From Steromphala cineraria (taxonomy: Eukaryota > Mollusca > Gastropoda > Trochida > Trochidae), in NCBI GenBank assembly GCA_916613615.1, contig OU744727.1, positions 3,068,593 through 3,132,592 of the forward strand: a DNA stretch of 64,000 bases. Reading direction: 5' to 3'. The notes under the pieces are model-generated. The model was not told the origin of the DNA, ran no database searches, and saw only the letters and a program-made list of their open reading frames with translations. Below, piece by piece: positions 12,761 through 26,408 of this stretch (positions are counted from its first letter, which is position 1; every line of letters begins with the position of its first letter). The translations under genes and the position numbers were made by a program.

Positions 12761-13572
12761 CCTTTCTACAACATTTTTCATATCATTTAATTGATTAAAG
12801 AATGTTCATGACTGAAAATGCTCTTCCTTTTTTGTATATTTATTGAAAAGGTCACTATTTTTTTACAATTTTGTCGATGTCTTCAAATTTAATACGTATT
12901 TATAGACAAAATAAGAAAGGTTCATGGAATGTTTGTCATTTGTAAACAGTGGTAAGTAAATAAGTAGTTTTTCTGTTTAGATATCCGATGATATGATATC
13001 ACAGTTTACATTTATTCTATCAATTTCGTAATATATAAATTAACGTATCACCTCTGCATAGCATGAATCCCCTAGAAGAGACGTGAAACTTATCTAGACT
13101 TGCTTCTATATAAATGTATGTTTCAAGATTTGTTTAAATGATTATAAACTATTTATGATTAACAGAGGAAAGATATGTCGGGTGCTAAACAACCTCTCTC
13201 AATGGGCGTTCATTTTCCTTACCGTACAGAGTGGGTGTATTTTATTACACGTCAGTTTGATTACTCTATAGTGCTATAAAACACAGGCTATGTCTGCCAC
13301 TGCTCAAGGAGCGTCCATAGCCATACTAAATTAACCCCTTCAACCACAAATCGAAAACGTCTCTAATTTGAACATCATAATTTCAAATTCGTTATCACGG
13401 TTAACGTATAACTCAATATAAACAAATTTCTTCATGTTATTTCAGAGGTCATTTTCATGCTGATTCATCAAACTTAAACCGTTCTCAATCTTAGTTAGAA
13501 GTTCATGGGTTAATCTTGAGCGGAAGAAACTATGATCCTCTCAGTGTAAATGTTAATCCGGGAGTAAAAGTC

Positions 13573-14782
13573 ATGGCAATGAATATGCGAAGCTGGCCTG
13601 ATCTTGTCGGCAAGGTAATTAACATAATCATGTATTACATAAATTGAGCTCTTACCCTTATAGCTTTAATGCTGAAAGGTTTATGCTGAGAGGGGTACTT
13701 AGGTTCCTGCCAGATCGGGAGAAGCGATTTATTTTCAACTTATAAAGGATAATGATAATGATACCCCAAATGTAGGTAAATTATCATATGTCACCATATT
13801 CATAATGCATCTTACTAATGTATAAACTATGTACATCTATTCCCATGAGAGAAAACTACTAATATGTATCTCACCGAGTGAGGCAAAGTAAATTTAGAAT
13901 TGTCAACCTTTCTACCTCATGATAGATGTATTAAACATAGATAAAACGGGTAATTATTTTTGCTTTGCTTTTCTTGTATTTTGTGTACATGTTGAATTTC
14001 AAGAGTCTAGTTCCGTAATACATTCGTGGTGGTGATTTGCTTCATTTAAACACATATAGTATAATACTTTCAAGAATATAATAGACCATACATGATCAGT
14101 TGTTATTGCAAAATCAAAGCTTGATAAGGATAGGTAATTGCCAATATATCACCGAGCAATTGGCATTTCAAAGTAAATGTTTATACCATTATCTGGGAGT
14201 AAATATTGTATATTTTATACAATTATCTGGGAGTAAATATTGTAATGATTGTATGTCAACTGCACTTATCTTTAACGTTTGACAATGATTTGCCAATTTG
14301 TTGCGAATATATTAGAGTTTGAAATGATTTAAATTTCAGACTGGCGAAGAAGCTAAGAAAATAATAAAAGAAGCGGATTCTAGCCTGGAGGTAACTGTAT
14401 TCGAAGTTTCTTTGCAATACATTAGAGATAGGGCCTAGATACAGGAACAACAGTGTCAGAGGATTTATACATTTTTCGCAATTATAAACGATAATCTATC
14501 TATTTCAATGACACTTCGGTTGGTAAAACACATATTGTTGATAGTTTTGAATACTGTAGGTGCACAGAAATGTGATTGCATCGTGGAATAATTGAGGACT
14601 ATGGATTAACATTTTGTAAATTTGATTATGTTTGGTCTTACTTTGTAAAGAACTATTTCTTTGATTTGTAGGTCATCATATTACCTGAAAACTCAATGGT
14701 TACCCGCGACCTGCGCATTGAACGAGTGCGCATCTTCATAAACGACGCAGGTCTCGTGGCGACGGCCCCGAGGACAGGCTGA
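13573..14782 (+). CDS. Potato inhibitor I family serine protease inhibitor, copy B (P1 Arg)
   Basis: Tandem paralogue of the gene at 9455 with identical architecture: exons 13573-13614 (42 bp), 14340-14390 (51 bp) and 14672-14782 (111 bp), all phase 0, 67 residues. Exon 1 encodes MAMNMRSWPDLVGK, exon 2 TGEEAKKIIKEADSSLE, exon 3 VIILPENSMVTRDLRIERVR followed by IFINDAGLVATAPRTG. The reactive loop reads VTR-DLR, so P1 is Arg, pointing to trypsin-like targets where copy A (Met) points to chymotrypsin/subtilisin-like ones. That specificity reading follows general P1 rules and is inference. There is no signal peptide and no cysteine. Intron 1 contains a short tandem duplication (ATCTGGGAGTAAATATTGTA at about 14190 and 14227). 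Confidence 0.93.
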
Positions 14783-17700
14783 CTGAAAATATGGACGCAA
14801 AATGTACCTGAAGGAATCAGTGGTTGGACGCGTCCATATTTCAGAAGACGATAATGAAGTAGGCCTACTTTCAGGAGGACAATATAAACTTTTGAAGAAA
14901 GGGACGTTTTTAGATAACAGTTTAACAACAGGCCTGCGTTTGTTCAAAATTTGAAGAAACTGTTCAATAAATATCGAAAATCTACACAAACCCCCCATAT
15001 CCATCTTATCAGTTTTCTGCTTCTGGTCAAAGTGACGGTGTATGAATTCTATGATACACGAACGTCTCTTTTTGTTTACCACATGGATGTATTTAGTTTC
15101 TCAGAGCGTTAAATCAAGGTATTTGTTGTGGAACGAAATTCAAGAAGACACAGTGGTTCATTCTAGATATACTCTGTCAATTTTAAAAAGCTACAGCAAC
15201 AAAATCACTTACATAATACATGAAACAAGAGTGAAATAATCATGTCATAATCATGTATAAGTATATACAGGAAAGTATTCCACAAAATAATACGCCGATA
15301 GGACTGTCCCTTTAAACCGTCATGATTGTTTTAATAAAATTTGTCGATTATATTGAACGTTATTGGCCTCACTAATGATTTTGTATTACCCATGGCCAGC
15401 CTCGAGAATTATGAAAAGAGAAATTCCGGGATATGAATCGAACTCGGATATTTCCTCCGTGTAACGGACGAGTTCGTAGAGGTAATATTTTACAACATTT
15501 ATATCTCGGACACGGTTGATTTTAACCGATCTACGCCACTATTATGCAAGGAACAAACAAAATGTGTTTACTTACACATACCAAAGAAGTGACAAAAATG
15601 AAACATAAATTTCAATAAATAATTTTCAAATGCCCCAAATAAGTGAAAAAAATTCGACGGTACATCCTCCGGCGAACTCAAATATGTCCGTCATTTTAAG
15701 TAATATTACTGAAAGACAACGATTGGATGAAGCGCACGTAAAGGTATATGTTCTACATCGTTGTTGGTGTAATCTCTCTTTACAGAAATGTTTTCAGCAA
15801 TACAATACAAAAGATAAAGGCTAATGGGGAGTAAATGCTCTGTATTATTAACCTAAATATCACGTATCACGTGTAGACTGTTAAGCTATCTCTGGAGAGA
15901 CGAATCCCACAGTTGACTGACCATGCTCTGTATCGATTGATGTCTCCTTTTGTCTGGTAAATATAAGGATCGGCTGCTGTGACGACGCTAAGCAATAATA
16001 AACCTTACCATCGAAACGATTCAGCACTACATTATCTAATTTATACCAGAGAAAGCGTATCCCCTAAAGTGAAGTAGTGTTTTAAGATACTTATTTTGGC
16101 TTTATGGCTCAATGGCTTCATGGCTCTATGGCTAATGAATTCTCTGTCTTATAACAGCTTAAATATTTACTTTTTTAAAACAAGGGAAATCTTTTTTTAA
16201 CAAACACGTACATATCAATTTTATTATTTAGAGCATGTGCATATCATCCATGAAACACAATTGCTTTGTTTAAAATTTCTGAATGAATATGCCTTTTTGG
16301 AACAAAGTATTTGTTTTCAAATAATTGACACATTTACTTCTATATTCACCATTGTAAACATTGTAAAATGTTATAAATACCCTTTGCCAAACATTCCCAA
16401 AAATTAAACGAAATAGAACCAATTTTGGAATCAAAAATGAAGCTTAAATTATAATTTTAAATTATTTCACAACGATAAAGTTTAGGTAACATGTTCAAGA
16501 GTCATATTTATAGAGGGTACAAAGTATAAATTTGATCATTATTAAACTGACCACTGCCAGGAACACTTCGTGATACAATATTTTAAACACATCTTCACAA
16601 CAGAGAGGTCGTACATTCTTTATACCTAAAGTGCTCCTGGTAACGTACGCTACTAACATCACAAGATGGCAGACGGAAAGATCGCTTCGTGAGTACATGT
16701 ATTTTACACGAATGATTAGTTTTCCAAATATGTTTAACCAATATTCTTTTGAACTATGTTGATTCAAGATTCGCTATTTTGATTTCATTAATCAAAAGCC
16801 ATGCCTTGAAGAATTGGCAATTTATAAATCGCGCTAGGAGAGCCTGACACAAGAGCCTGACACAAGACGTTGGTACCGACAGATAAGGATGTCGGTAACG
16901 ACTTAGTAGTGTGGTTAGTTCTTTTGTAAATACCATACGCACTCGTTGTTTCGTTGACGTGATAAAGTCTTAGCCAGGCAAAAGAAAAAAAACTTACACA
17001 GACATAAGCCGTGCCTAAATTAACAAAACATTTACCAGACAGCAATTATCTTATTCAAACTACTGCAAATATTGATTGTGTAAACGTGCCATAATCAAAT
17101 ACATCACTGTTGAATATTAGGTTAATTTGACCAAGCTATGTTTTCTACTTCTTTTTGCCTGGCAGTTTGCTTGGTTTTCAAGATGAAAAAGGCACGATTA
17201 TTGATTTTCACATGGAATATGTCTTCTTTGTTGAGGAACAATTAAGTTTTGTCAAAATTAATAATGAGAAAAAAATACAAAAATTTAATTGTTTTTTTTA
17301 ACAACCAATATCATTCTTTTAACGATGACGTAACTCTAGTCATCAATTAAGAATTAGAAATCGCAAACTCGAAAAAATTGGAATTGAGAATCTTAACTAT
17401 ATATGCGTTTTTGATGCATATCCCACTGCAGAAATTTCAACAAAAGGAAATGGGGGATACCAATGTGTGTATCATCATTTAAAAAAATAAGAAATGTCAA
17501 TTTTGTTTCGATTTGTTGCTAAATATACGTCTTTCATTTCGATGTTTATGATACACACTGTACTTTCCTGCGTTGTCCCCAAATTTACGATAGTATCGTT
17601 TATCTGATTGGAAATATTTTGCGCAGTTGGAACGTTTGACAAAAAATTTGTGTTCTGAGTTTAAATTTGGCAAAAGCGTTTGAGGTAATCTCTGCTCAAA

Positions 17701-19245
17701 GAGAAACAGTAGTCCTATAAGGATTCCTCTAGATAAACATTCCGATATTAGTCAAATAATTATAAGTAAAGTTACCAGCATCACATTAGGTACAGTGATC
17801 AATATCACTTTGGAAGGATAAACCTCCCTTCACTCTAGTTTGAAAATCCCTTGATCCATCACTGTCTATATATCTTGCTACAATAAAAAGTCCGAAATGA
17901 ATCTATATGCTTTCATATCTTAAGTGTCGCAAGTTTTCGCTATTGTAACTGGTGAAAATCATGATTCATCAATTCTTTCGATTGTGAATGCATGTATTTT
18001 GGTATTACCAACACACCACCTGTTGAATTTCGGAGAAAGAAGAAACTTAGAAAAACGTGCTTTTCATAAAGAATTAAGTAAGTTTTTTATTCAGAAAAGA
18101 TTGCTATTCTTAGGTATAGATGCCCATATAGTATAATCATCCTTAGCTGCTTAGTTTAAATCAAAATCTCTCGTTGTTTTTTTCAAAGATGTCTAATCTC
18201 TGAATCACGACCCATTGTCATCTCCCAGGAGTCATCACGATCTATGTGCATGACTTTCTACATTTACAATATATCTCCATGGTAAATAGTCAATTGACTC
18301 AATTCTTCTATCAAAATTAATGAAAGGTTCTTTTTTAGTCATGAAAGTGACGACCAGTGTATTTTGTTTTTTTCCAACGAGTTTTTTCTTATTTAGAAAT
18401 AAATTGGTTTTCATAGTCCTTAAGATGGTACGATAGGATGCTGTACATGCTTGTGACATACGACTCACCAACCACTCAGATTTCAAAGCTTATTTACTAA
18501 GGTTGACCTTAACTCCCATTCCTTAACATTGCACTAAGGTTACCTTAGGAACTTACGATCACCTTAGTGTTGAGTGAAAGGAGCCCCAGAGTTTATAATT
18601 CACTTCAATTGCCCTTCCGCTTACTAAAGAGCAAAAGGAAGGTAAGAGATTTTAATATCATTCACATATTAATATGTATGAAGATTTGGTCGATAACAAA
18701 GATTGACAAGACTATAACATATACAGTTGAGCATAACTGTCCAATTACTTCGAGCATCGCTTTATTCATAGCAATACCTAAAGTGATTGAAAACTCTCAC
18801 ATCGTATATATCTGAATGGCGTTGCCATGGTAACACCCGTCATGTCAAGAATGCGATAATGATTTCGATGTAATGGAACTATTTCTCGTGTTTCATACAG
18901 TGAAATATACCAAACATGATAAAAAAGCGTCAGTAAATCTTAAGATGTGAATTGTAGTGATTTCGAATATTTTTAAAGTTATTTGGACCTCTTTCACTGA
19001 GAGAGCTACCATTTCTGTAACTGAACTATGGTTAGGTCACATGAGTTTGACCCTTGTGAGGAAGTAAAACCAACATCAGGCCGATTTCAAGGGTTTACCT
19101 CGTATACAACCTAACATTTTCGTAGAAAAAAAGTGTTTTATCCATGAAATATCAGCGGTGTCACAAAATGAATATGCTGAACGATCAAAGTAGGACCCGG
19201 ATAAGTCACTTCATGGATTAGCTGAATATGTTTTTATGATCGTCG

Positions 19246-19335
19246 ATATATAATAATAATAATAATAATGGGCATTTATAAAGCGCTATATCCATACACA
19301 AGGTGCATGCTCAAAGCGCATTGAAAATAAGAAAA
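19246..19335 (-). mobile_element. LINE/SINE 3' tail, minus orientation
   Basis: The minus strand reads GCGCTTTGAGCATGCACCTT, then TATAGCGCTTTATAAATG, then an (ATT)n run. It matches the tail of the LINE remnant ending near 3620 (GCGCAAAGAGCACC, GCGCTATATAAATG, ATTATTATT), so both are 3' ends of one family or of a SINE using the same tail. Confidence 0.7.
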
Positions 19336-20796
19336 TTTAAGGTGATGAGATGAAATACTATGAAATAAAGCCTAAAAGTAATATATATCCAGATAACACA
19401 GCACTGTGTTGGCTATGGATTGGGAAAAGCTATCAACTTCACCTTACTCATACTGTGTAATTGTTTTAAACTAGTTAAATATCTTCAGATTTGGTCACAG
19501 CTACCCACTCCAAGTATCAGCACAGGTCTATGCCTTGTCATAATTTTTTATTTAACTCACCTCTTTTACCTCGCGATCAAATGTTTAGTTTGAATACCAT
19601 GTTCTAATCATTTTAGCTTCCAGTACATTTCACGAATATGACATAACGTAATCATTCAGTCTATGAATTGGAACGGAAAGGCCCTTAAACGATGTGCATA
19701 ATGGAAACGACCCTCGCAAAATGAAGGGGGATTAATCGTCCATGATAATTATGTTCTCTTACACAAGACTTAATGCGTTCAAAGAAACCTTTGGTATTTG
19801 CCCTCATGCAAGGTTATAAAGCGTGATGTACATGTTGATAATCACAAACATCTATTAACGACAGGGAACCATTTCATTGAATACTGTTTGTCACTATTAT
19901 CTCACAATAATATAATAATCTTGCAATTACCAGCAAACTATCGTGCATTTCGAATCGCTCTACACAAGTCATCAGTCGGAATTGATTGGAGCCGGGTTAT
20001 CTCATTATCTCATTACTAAACAGCTCTCGTGGGATCAGTATGATATCATTGATGCTAAACAAATAAAGCCTCGCTAAAAGCCTCTATATAATTGTACAAC
20101 ATCGATTCCAAAGAACACCGTGAAATGCGCACTACGTGTAGATGCACTCCAGTAGGGTTTAACTCGCAGGAGAGGATATATTTGTGTTGGTAGATATGGA
20201 GTTTACCACCATGGTGCGATACGTCATGGCGTGTGAAGGTAAAATATGTATTACTAAATGAATACAGTTTTAAACAAGTTATTCTTTTCAAGTCTTGTCG
20301 TTGAAGGTGCAATAGTCTTTAGGTTTTCCTTGTTTGGTTTTATGTATTCATTTTAAAATCGCGGATAGCGGAAATGAGTTGAGGATTTGAGTGAAATGTA
20401 TGTTATGATTATTGTAATTTCACTTGCAAAATATAAGTTGTTCTATAGTGGCATTATATACAGTATTATACACTGTTACTAATTATGTACATGGTTTTAA
20501 TAATGGTAAACTTCTATTTTCGCAGAATTGTGACGTTTTGGTTTAAAATATAAAAAAAGGATTGATTGATGAATTACGGTTTTAGGCTGTTGTTCAAGGT
20601 CTTCTTCATTATATGATATATATAACAATATAGATATACATGTATTGCATTTCATATAAACTGGTCTCTGGTATCAACAATTTAACTGACTGTTAAAAAA
20701 TAAGTTTGAAACGAACCTCGCGTTATTTTACATCCCTACATTTCTTCATTCTATTTTTGAAAAAAAAAAGATTTTTAGTACATGTAATAGCAAATT

Positions 20797-20944
20797 ATAA
20801 TGAGGAAACATATATGGATGACACCTTCTTTATTTCATTATATATGCGACGTTTCGACACAGTTTCTTGTGTCGTTCTCAAGCAGATGTCGTGCATATCA
20901 TGAATAAAGAAGTTTTATTCCATATATGTTTTCTCATTATCATC
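20797..20944. repeat. Inverted repeat with hammerhead-like segment, dispersed family
   Basis: Arms (ATAATGAGGAAACATATATG and the reverse complement of CATATATGTTTTCTCATTAT) flank a centre whose minus strand reads CTGCTTGAGAACGACAC, loop, GTGTCGAAACGTCGC. A related sequence lies at 44353-44430. The layout (CTG...GAG, stem, CGAAAC) loosely resembles hammerhead cores known from Penelope-like elements, but the core is imperfect. Confidence 0.55.
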
Positions 20945-22261
20945 ATTCCAACTTCTAAAATGCCTCTTAAAGAAGCAAATTGTGTAGGACATAGACTAGG
21001 GATCGTCTTTAATGTACACAATGTTGTATTTTACCCCTAGGCTAATCTATGAAAAGCGATTTTTTAATATATTTCATTATTTCAGTAGCACCAAAAATAA
21101 ATCATATTTTTTTTGAAGGATTAAAATTGTGCCGAAATATCTCAGAATGTTGCAGCAGATTCTTTAAAGATTGGAATACTTGCGATATTAGCGTCGAATC
21201 TTAGACTAGTACTTCAAATGTAATTAATTTGATAATTAAACACGTCATTTTCCTGCCAGTCTAACACTGAGATTCAAATTGATTCATACATATATATATA
21301 TAAACACTCAGAGGCAAAAGAAACGATTCCAACTTTTCGAAAGAGTACAACACGAACTCCTGCCGTGAATGAAATGCGACTACCAATCTTTATGATAGGC
21401 ACAAAAGTCGTCAAGAAGAACTAAAAAATTTAAACATCAAAGAATGAAACTTTTATTTGTATGAATGTTCAAATACACAAGGGGTCCTAACACAGCTTTT
21501 TCAATGTGATTCGAGGACACAATATTAAGTGATGGAAATGAAAATCTATGAAATGTATAAAATTTATGAATATAAGATGCAATCAATATAAATAACCTTG
21601 ATAAAAATTGAATTGTTTACGCTTTGTGTCTGTAAGATGGTAAAAATACAAGCAAAAGGCCATTTTCAGTTAAGGAGATTTTAAAACGACGATTTTTTAA
21701 TGGTATCGTTTCCTCTGCCCCTGAGTGTATTTGATTTCTTCCACTAGGTGTGTATCCCTAATAACATTCTATAGCTATACGTATATTAATTAGTATCTCT
21801 TCAACCACATATTGACTTGCTGTTTTGGTATATTTGTCTGCATGCCTAACAAACAATCTATATATATATATATATACGTCTTTTTTCGGACGCTATGGTT
21901 AATAATTTAATAATATAACTGCGTTTTTCAAAAGTCTTCTTTGTCCAGTGACGTCAAATATGGAATTACTGCAATTTGCTACCGTCAGTAGATGCACAAA
22001 GAGCTGGGATTGGTGATGTATTTTCAAAACAATGTAGATGTTCATATTTGTTTGGTCCTTCTGGCTATATAGTAGACTAATAACATTAATTTAGATAACT
22101 GAACAAACAGCTGAGACAAGGTCAAAAAATTTTCAACTCAAATTTTAACGCAATTTGATTTTTGTTATTTTCAAAATCTTGTTCAATGTATTCAGCCTCT
22201 TGAACCGTTGCTTTATTTTAAAACATGCTTCACATCCCTCGTTCATGTTCAAATTAAAACT

Positions 22262-22366
22262 GTCTAAGTAAACCTAGCCTCAATATTATCCATTTCACTA
22301 CTATACTATATGTATATATCAGTATAGTAATGAAACGGATAATATTGAGGCTAGGTTTACTTAGAC
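22262..22366. repeat. Near-perfect 46-bp-arm hairpin
   Basis: The left arm 22262-22307 and right arm 22321-22366 are reverse complements with only two mismatches, around a 13-bp AT-rich loop. Arms begin and end GTCTAAGTAAACCTAGCC / GGCTAGGTTTACTTAGAC. No other copy was seen in the window. Confidence 0.85.
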
Positions 22367-22744
22367 TTGTTAACAATGGAAAGATATGTTTTACATATAT
22401 ATAATACCGCATTGTATCCATCTACAAAAGAAAAGATGTTCATTGCTCGTTCTTTACACAAACGTCTTTTAGAAAATTGCCGAATTCGTGAAACAATTGG
22501 CCTTAAACTGATTAAATTTGAACCTCTTGAATGAAAAGCTTTTATGTTGTTGTGAAATATCATTTTGAAAAAAATATTATATAACTTATTTATTAATTTT
22601 TACCTTTTCAAAATATATTTCAGTTATATTCTTTTACATTTCATTTAAGGAAAACAAAGAGGCTACTTAAACAATCATTCTATTTAAAAAAATATATATT
22701 TGTTCATAATTTTAAACGAACATAACGCACCAACCAATTATTAG

Positions 22745-22932
22745 AGGGTTGCATTTGCTACGAAACCGGTTGGAGTTAACTCCCTTGCAAACATGGCAAC
22801 TTGCGTAAACAACATCAGCCTTTGATGTCCATTTCAAAAATGGAAGCGCGACAGGAGTGAATATCGCTGTAAGGAGAGACTTGCTGTATGACCATTATGG
22901 TTCGGATATTACTGACCAAGATTGTTTGATAG
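22745..22932 (+). promoter_or_regulatory. Candidate promoter and non-coding first exon of the anoctamin gene
   Basis: A locally less AT-rich stretch, rich in short-motif complexity, ends in a strong donor (GATAG|GTGAGA, donor at 22933). The anoctamin coding exon at 26409 is preceded by a good acceptor (TTGTTTCAG, exon from 26376), so a spliced 5' UTR exon upstream is expected and this is the best candidate I see. There is no direct evidence of transcription. Confidence 0.3.
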
Positions 22933-25900
22933 GTGAGAAATATTAACTTTCGTGCCAAGATGCATAATCGTAAAACGGGCACCTGCTGTGTCGAACATAA
23001 AAAAGATGGCAGTGGTAGTATTTTAGTCGCGTTGATTAATCGATGGCCTAGATATACTTCTATCGGCTATAATGGTGTTTACAGCGGTAATGGATTTCAA
23101 CACAATTTGATTTGTTAAGGTTCATGTTAAATATTTGCCAAGATGATAGGTATTTATATAATTTAATATAGTAGGGTCCGAGTAGGCGACATTTCATTTG
23201 TTGTTTATGTGTCACAACCTAGATAATACTATTACGAGCCTAGATCAGGGATTATCAAAACATAGCACAGATAATTGCAAAATCAATTTAGATGAGATGG
23301 AAATTCAGTTCGGATTGAAATAACAGACAGGTCTAGGCCTATAAATAATGAATGCATTAAAGGTTAAATGAGTTAATACATGTTTACATATATATACATG
23401 CAGTTTGATATATATATACATAAAACTGATATTGCAAAATATTATGAATGGTATTTGCTTTTAATAGTACAGATACATGTACTGTATGTTTGCCAAACTT
23501 ATCTTGTATGTAAATCATAAGTGCTAATATGATGTAATTTGAATTGTGAAAAAAAAGTCTGTTTGAGTAGGGTATATTTTTTGTGTGTAATAAAACTAAT
23601 AATATTTATATATATAGATATATTTTGAAAAGTTGGTTGAGAGTTTGTTTCTCATGTGAAGAAAGGTAGTATATAAGAAATAATAAACATCGGATGGTTC
23701 AGACTGGATCAATCTTCTTTAATACAATGAATTCATTTCGACCATTATGTGGGTCTTAATTTTAATTGTCAAGTTTATGTACTTGACAATATATATATGT
23801 ATATTTACAAACACTAGTAAAGAAAAACATTTTAGAACAACCAGTAGCATGATAACTTGATAAGTAATAATTTATAATACTGATGTAATTTATGAAGCTT
23901 GTGTTTTCAAACTTTATATATGCTGATAATTGGCTTTATTGGTCAATATACTTGTATAATTTGTTATATTTTTTATATAAAAGTTATGACGGTTAAGTAG
24001 CAAATAGAGAGATTCTTGAATAGTGTATTTCTGCACTGAACATCCACAATGTTACTTCTTTAAACTAAATGTGATAAAAAGCACTGTCCTTTCAACTTCT
24101 GGTATTGGATTGTGATGGTCTGGGAAAGGCTGTGCTTTGATCAATTTAACCTTTTTTTGAAAATAGACTGTTTTTATTGATAGTATGTGCACACATTTAC
24201 AATTATAATTTTTTATGTGATACTTTGTAACAACACCTTGTTATGCCACAGCAAGGCTTTTCTCCCTCGTATAGCGCCCGTGAATAGAGCCACTTCTCAC
24301 TGATGTTCTTGTTTCACAGAGTACTCGTTCTACTTTCTACATTTGTCAAATATAAATTAACAAAAATTTACATGTTGCAACTGGGTTGAGTAATAACCAT
24401 GTACTAATGACATTGTATAAAATGAAATGTTCCCTTGAATTTCATTTCCAAAAAAAATACCCCGATAGGACTGTCCTTTTGAAGAATAAACATTAATTAC
24501 TGTATATCAGAGAAGATTTGGGAATGATAAAGGCATGTATGTTCTTTACATAGATCAATTCACCTGCATTTCTTAATGTCTATGAACTATACTTCTAATC
24601 AAGATAGTAGATAATTCAATTGTCTAAATCAAAAGAGTGTAAGGAAAATGTTTTGTATGCAGTAAAATACAAGTACATTTTTGTTTTTTGAAACAGAGTC
24701 ATATGGACATTGATTAATTCAAATAATAAAACTTTGGTATTAAATTTGTGAAGATAGTAAGTTACTTTCAGGCCAGTTTATCTTATAATCAATTTACTGT
24801 TATGACTGGCCATGTTCAAACAGGTGCTATGTATGGTGAACTGATTGTTGGGACATCAATGCTATAGCTAGAGCTAGGTCTTTGTGTCCTATGTTTACTA
24901 TTCTTCTGGTTATTACTGGACATGTCTATAGATTCCTGGACTCATTCTCTCTGCCTCACTGACTGTATTGATGGGAGCGTAATCTCTCTGTACATAGCAA
25001 CTGCTCACAACATTCAGTTCTACTATACTTATGTCTTGTGTTATTTTTGATATGAGCGAGTTATAACAAGGGCATAATAGGACATTTCTTATTAGCTTTG
25101 TAAGCCTGCGGATTCAAAGTTTAGAAGGAGTCAGCACTTAATCCGAAACATTGACTTTCACAATAAAGTAGAACTTTGTTGTCCATAAAGATTTTCTGTA
25201 CCTGTTTTTTTTTGGTTTTAAAAGAAAATGATTGTTATTTTACAAGAAGTTTGTGAGAAGTCTGATTTATTGTTATTTTTCTCCTGTAGTCAATATTGGT
25301 GATGTTTTGAACAAAAATATATGAGACCACAAAACAAACTCGAATAGAACTGGTATAATATCTAGATATGATTAATGATTAAGAATTTGAATTATCTTTA
25401 TCCTTATTCTGCTTTATATCAAGATACTTTTTTATACTTTAATATTAGAATATGATGGAAATGTTTGTTGTGTCTCATAGATTTCTTTAGAAAAGCATCA
25501 TGAACATTGGTGCATCAAGGATACTTTTAATGATCTGCACTGTTGATGAAAACTTGCACTTAACAACAACTGTCATATGAAAGAACGAGTATGTCACAAA
25601 AATATCCATTTTTTCCTCAGACAGGCCTCATTTTTTTTTTTTTTATTCCTGGAAAATTGTACAGCATGAATGGTAACTATGGAAACAGTAATACAGTACC
25701 AGTAATACAATACCAGGATTTACAAACATTGTTTGCATTGAATATTAATGTCTTCTAATTTTTGTTTGTGGGTTCTTATAATTTACCGTAAGTGTCTCAG
25801 TATTGATGTACATTATTTAAAAAAAAAAAATCATAACCTGTCCTCAATAATAGTCTGCCCGACTAGTTCGGAATTTATATAATTGTTTGAGTGGCATTTC

Positions 25901-26375
25901 AGAAAATCTAAAGGATATAAAATATTTATCTTCTCTATTCACAGAATATTGACATTTTAGTATAAATGCAAATACATATGCTTGAAAATAGTATTAACAT
26001 CTATACTAAAATATCACAATTCCTGTATATAGTTATATGTATATATGTATATGTATATAGTTGGATTTACTTCTATATACTCTTTTATAACCAATGGGGG
26101 AAATGTAAGAAGTGAAATGTTTCCTACAGGAGTACATGTGCAAATATCTTTTTTACCTAACAACAGATGTTTCAGAACAATTTACCATATTTTGTCACCT
26201 GTGCATCATAAAACCATTATTGGTGATGTCACTTTTGCAGGTAGCAATGGAAGCAGGTTGTTTTGGGGATATATTCTTTGCATTCAAATGGAATAGGATC
26301 AATGACAAAGATATGATAACAGTCAGAATCATTTCATTCATGTGAACAGATTCTCATACAAGCAACTTGTTTCAG
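22933..26375. other. Probable 5' intron of the anoctamin gene or intergenic DNA
   Basis: AT-rich sequence without recognised exons. It includes the motif CCGATAGGACTGTCC at about 24460 (shared with 15294) and element-like debris near 23690-23770 and 25080-25150 (patterns of the form CGAAAY...AATAAAG seen in decayed retroelement ends). Confidence 0.4.
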
Positions 26376-26408
26376 CTCTACCAGTGAGAAGATCACCCAA
26401 GTGCCGCT

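Larger units (their letters stand above)
14783..22744. other. Eight-kilobase interval without a recognised gene
   Basis: No exon with family resemblance found on either strand. Contents that I can name: a short motif CCGATAGGACTGTCCCTTTA at about 15294 shared with 24460; an isolated short ORF start with a good donor (ATGGCAGACGGAAAG then TC|GTGAGT, about 16665-16687) that I could not extend; a LINE tail at 19246; hairpin repeats at 20797 and 22262; and short (TA)n runs near 21290 and 21860. Confidence 0.5.

Noticed and set aside
14653..15082. Minus-strand ORFs of 91 and 129 aa
   Set aside because: They lie antisense to inhibitor B exon 3, with no family resemblance.
16665..16687. First exon of an unknown gene (ATGGCAGACGGAAAG with GTGAGT donor)
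   Set aside because: No downstream exon in a matching phase could be found; joining to the anoctamin exon at 26376 is out of frame.
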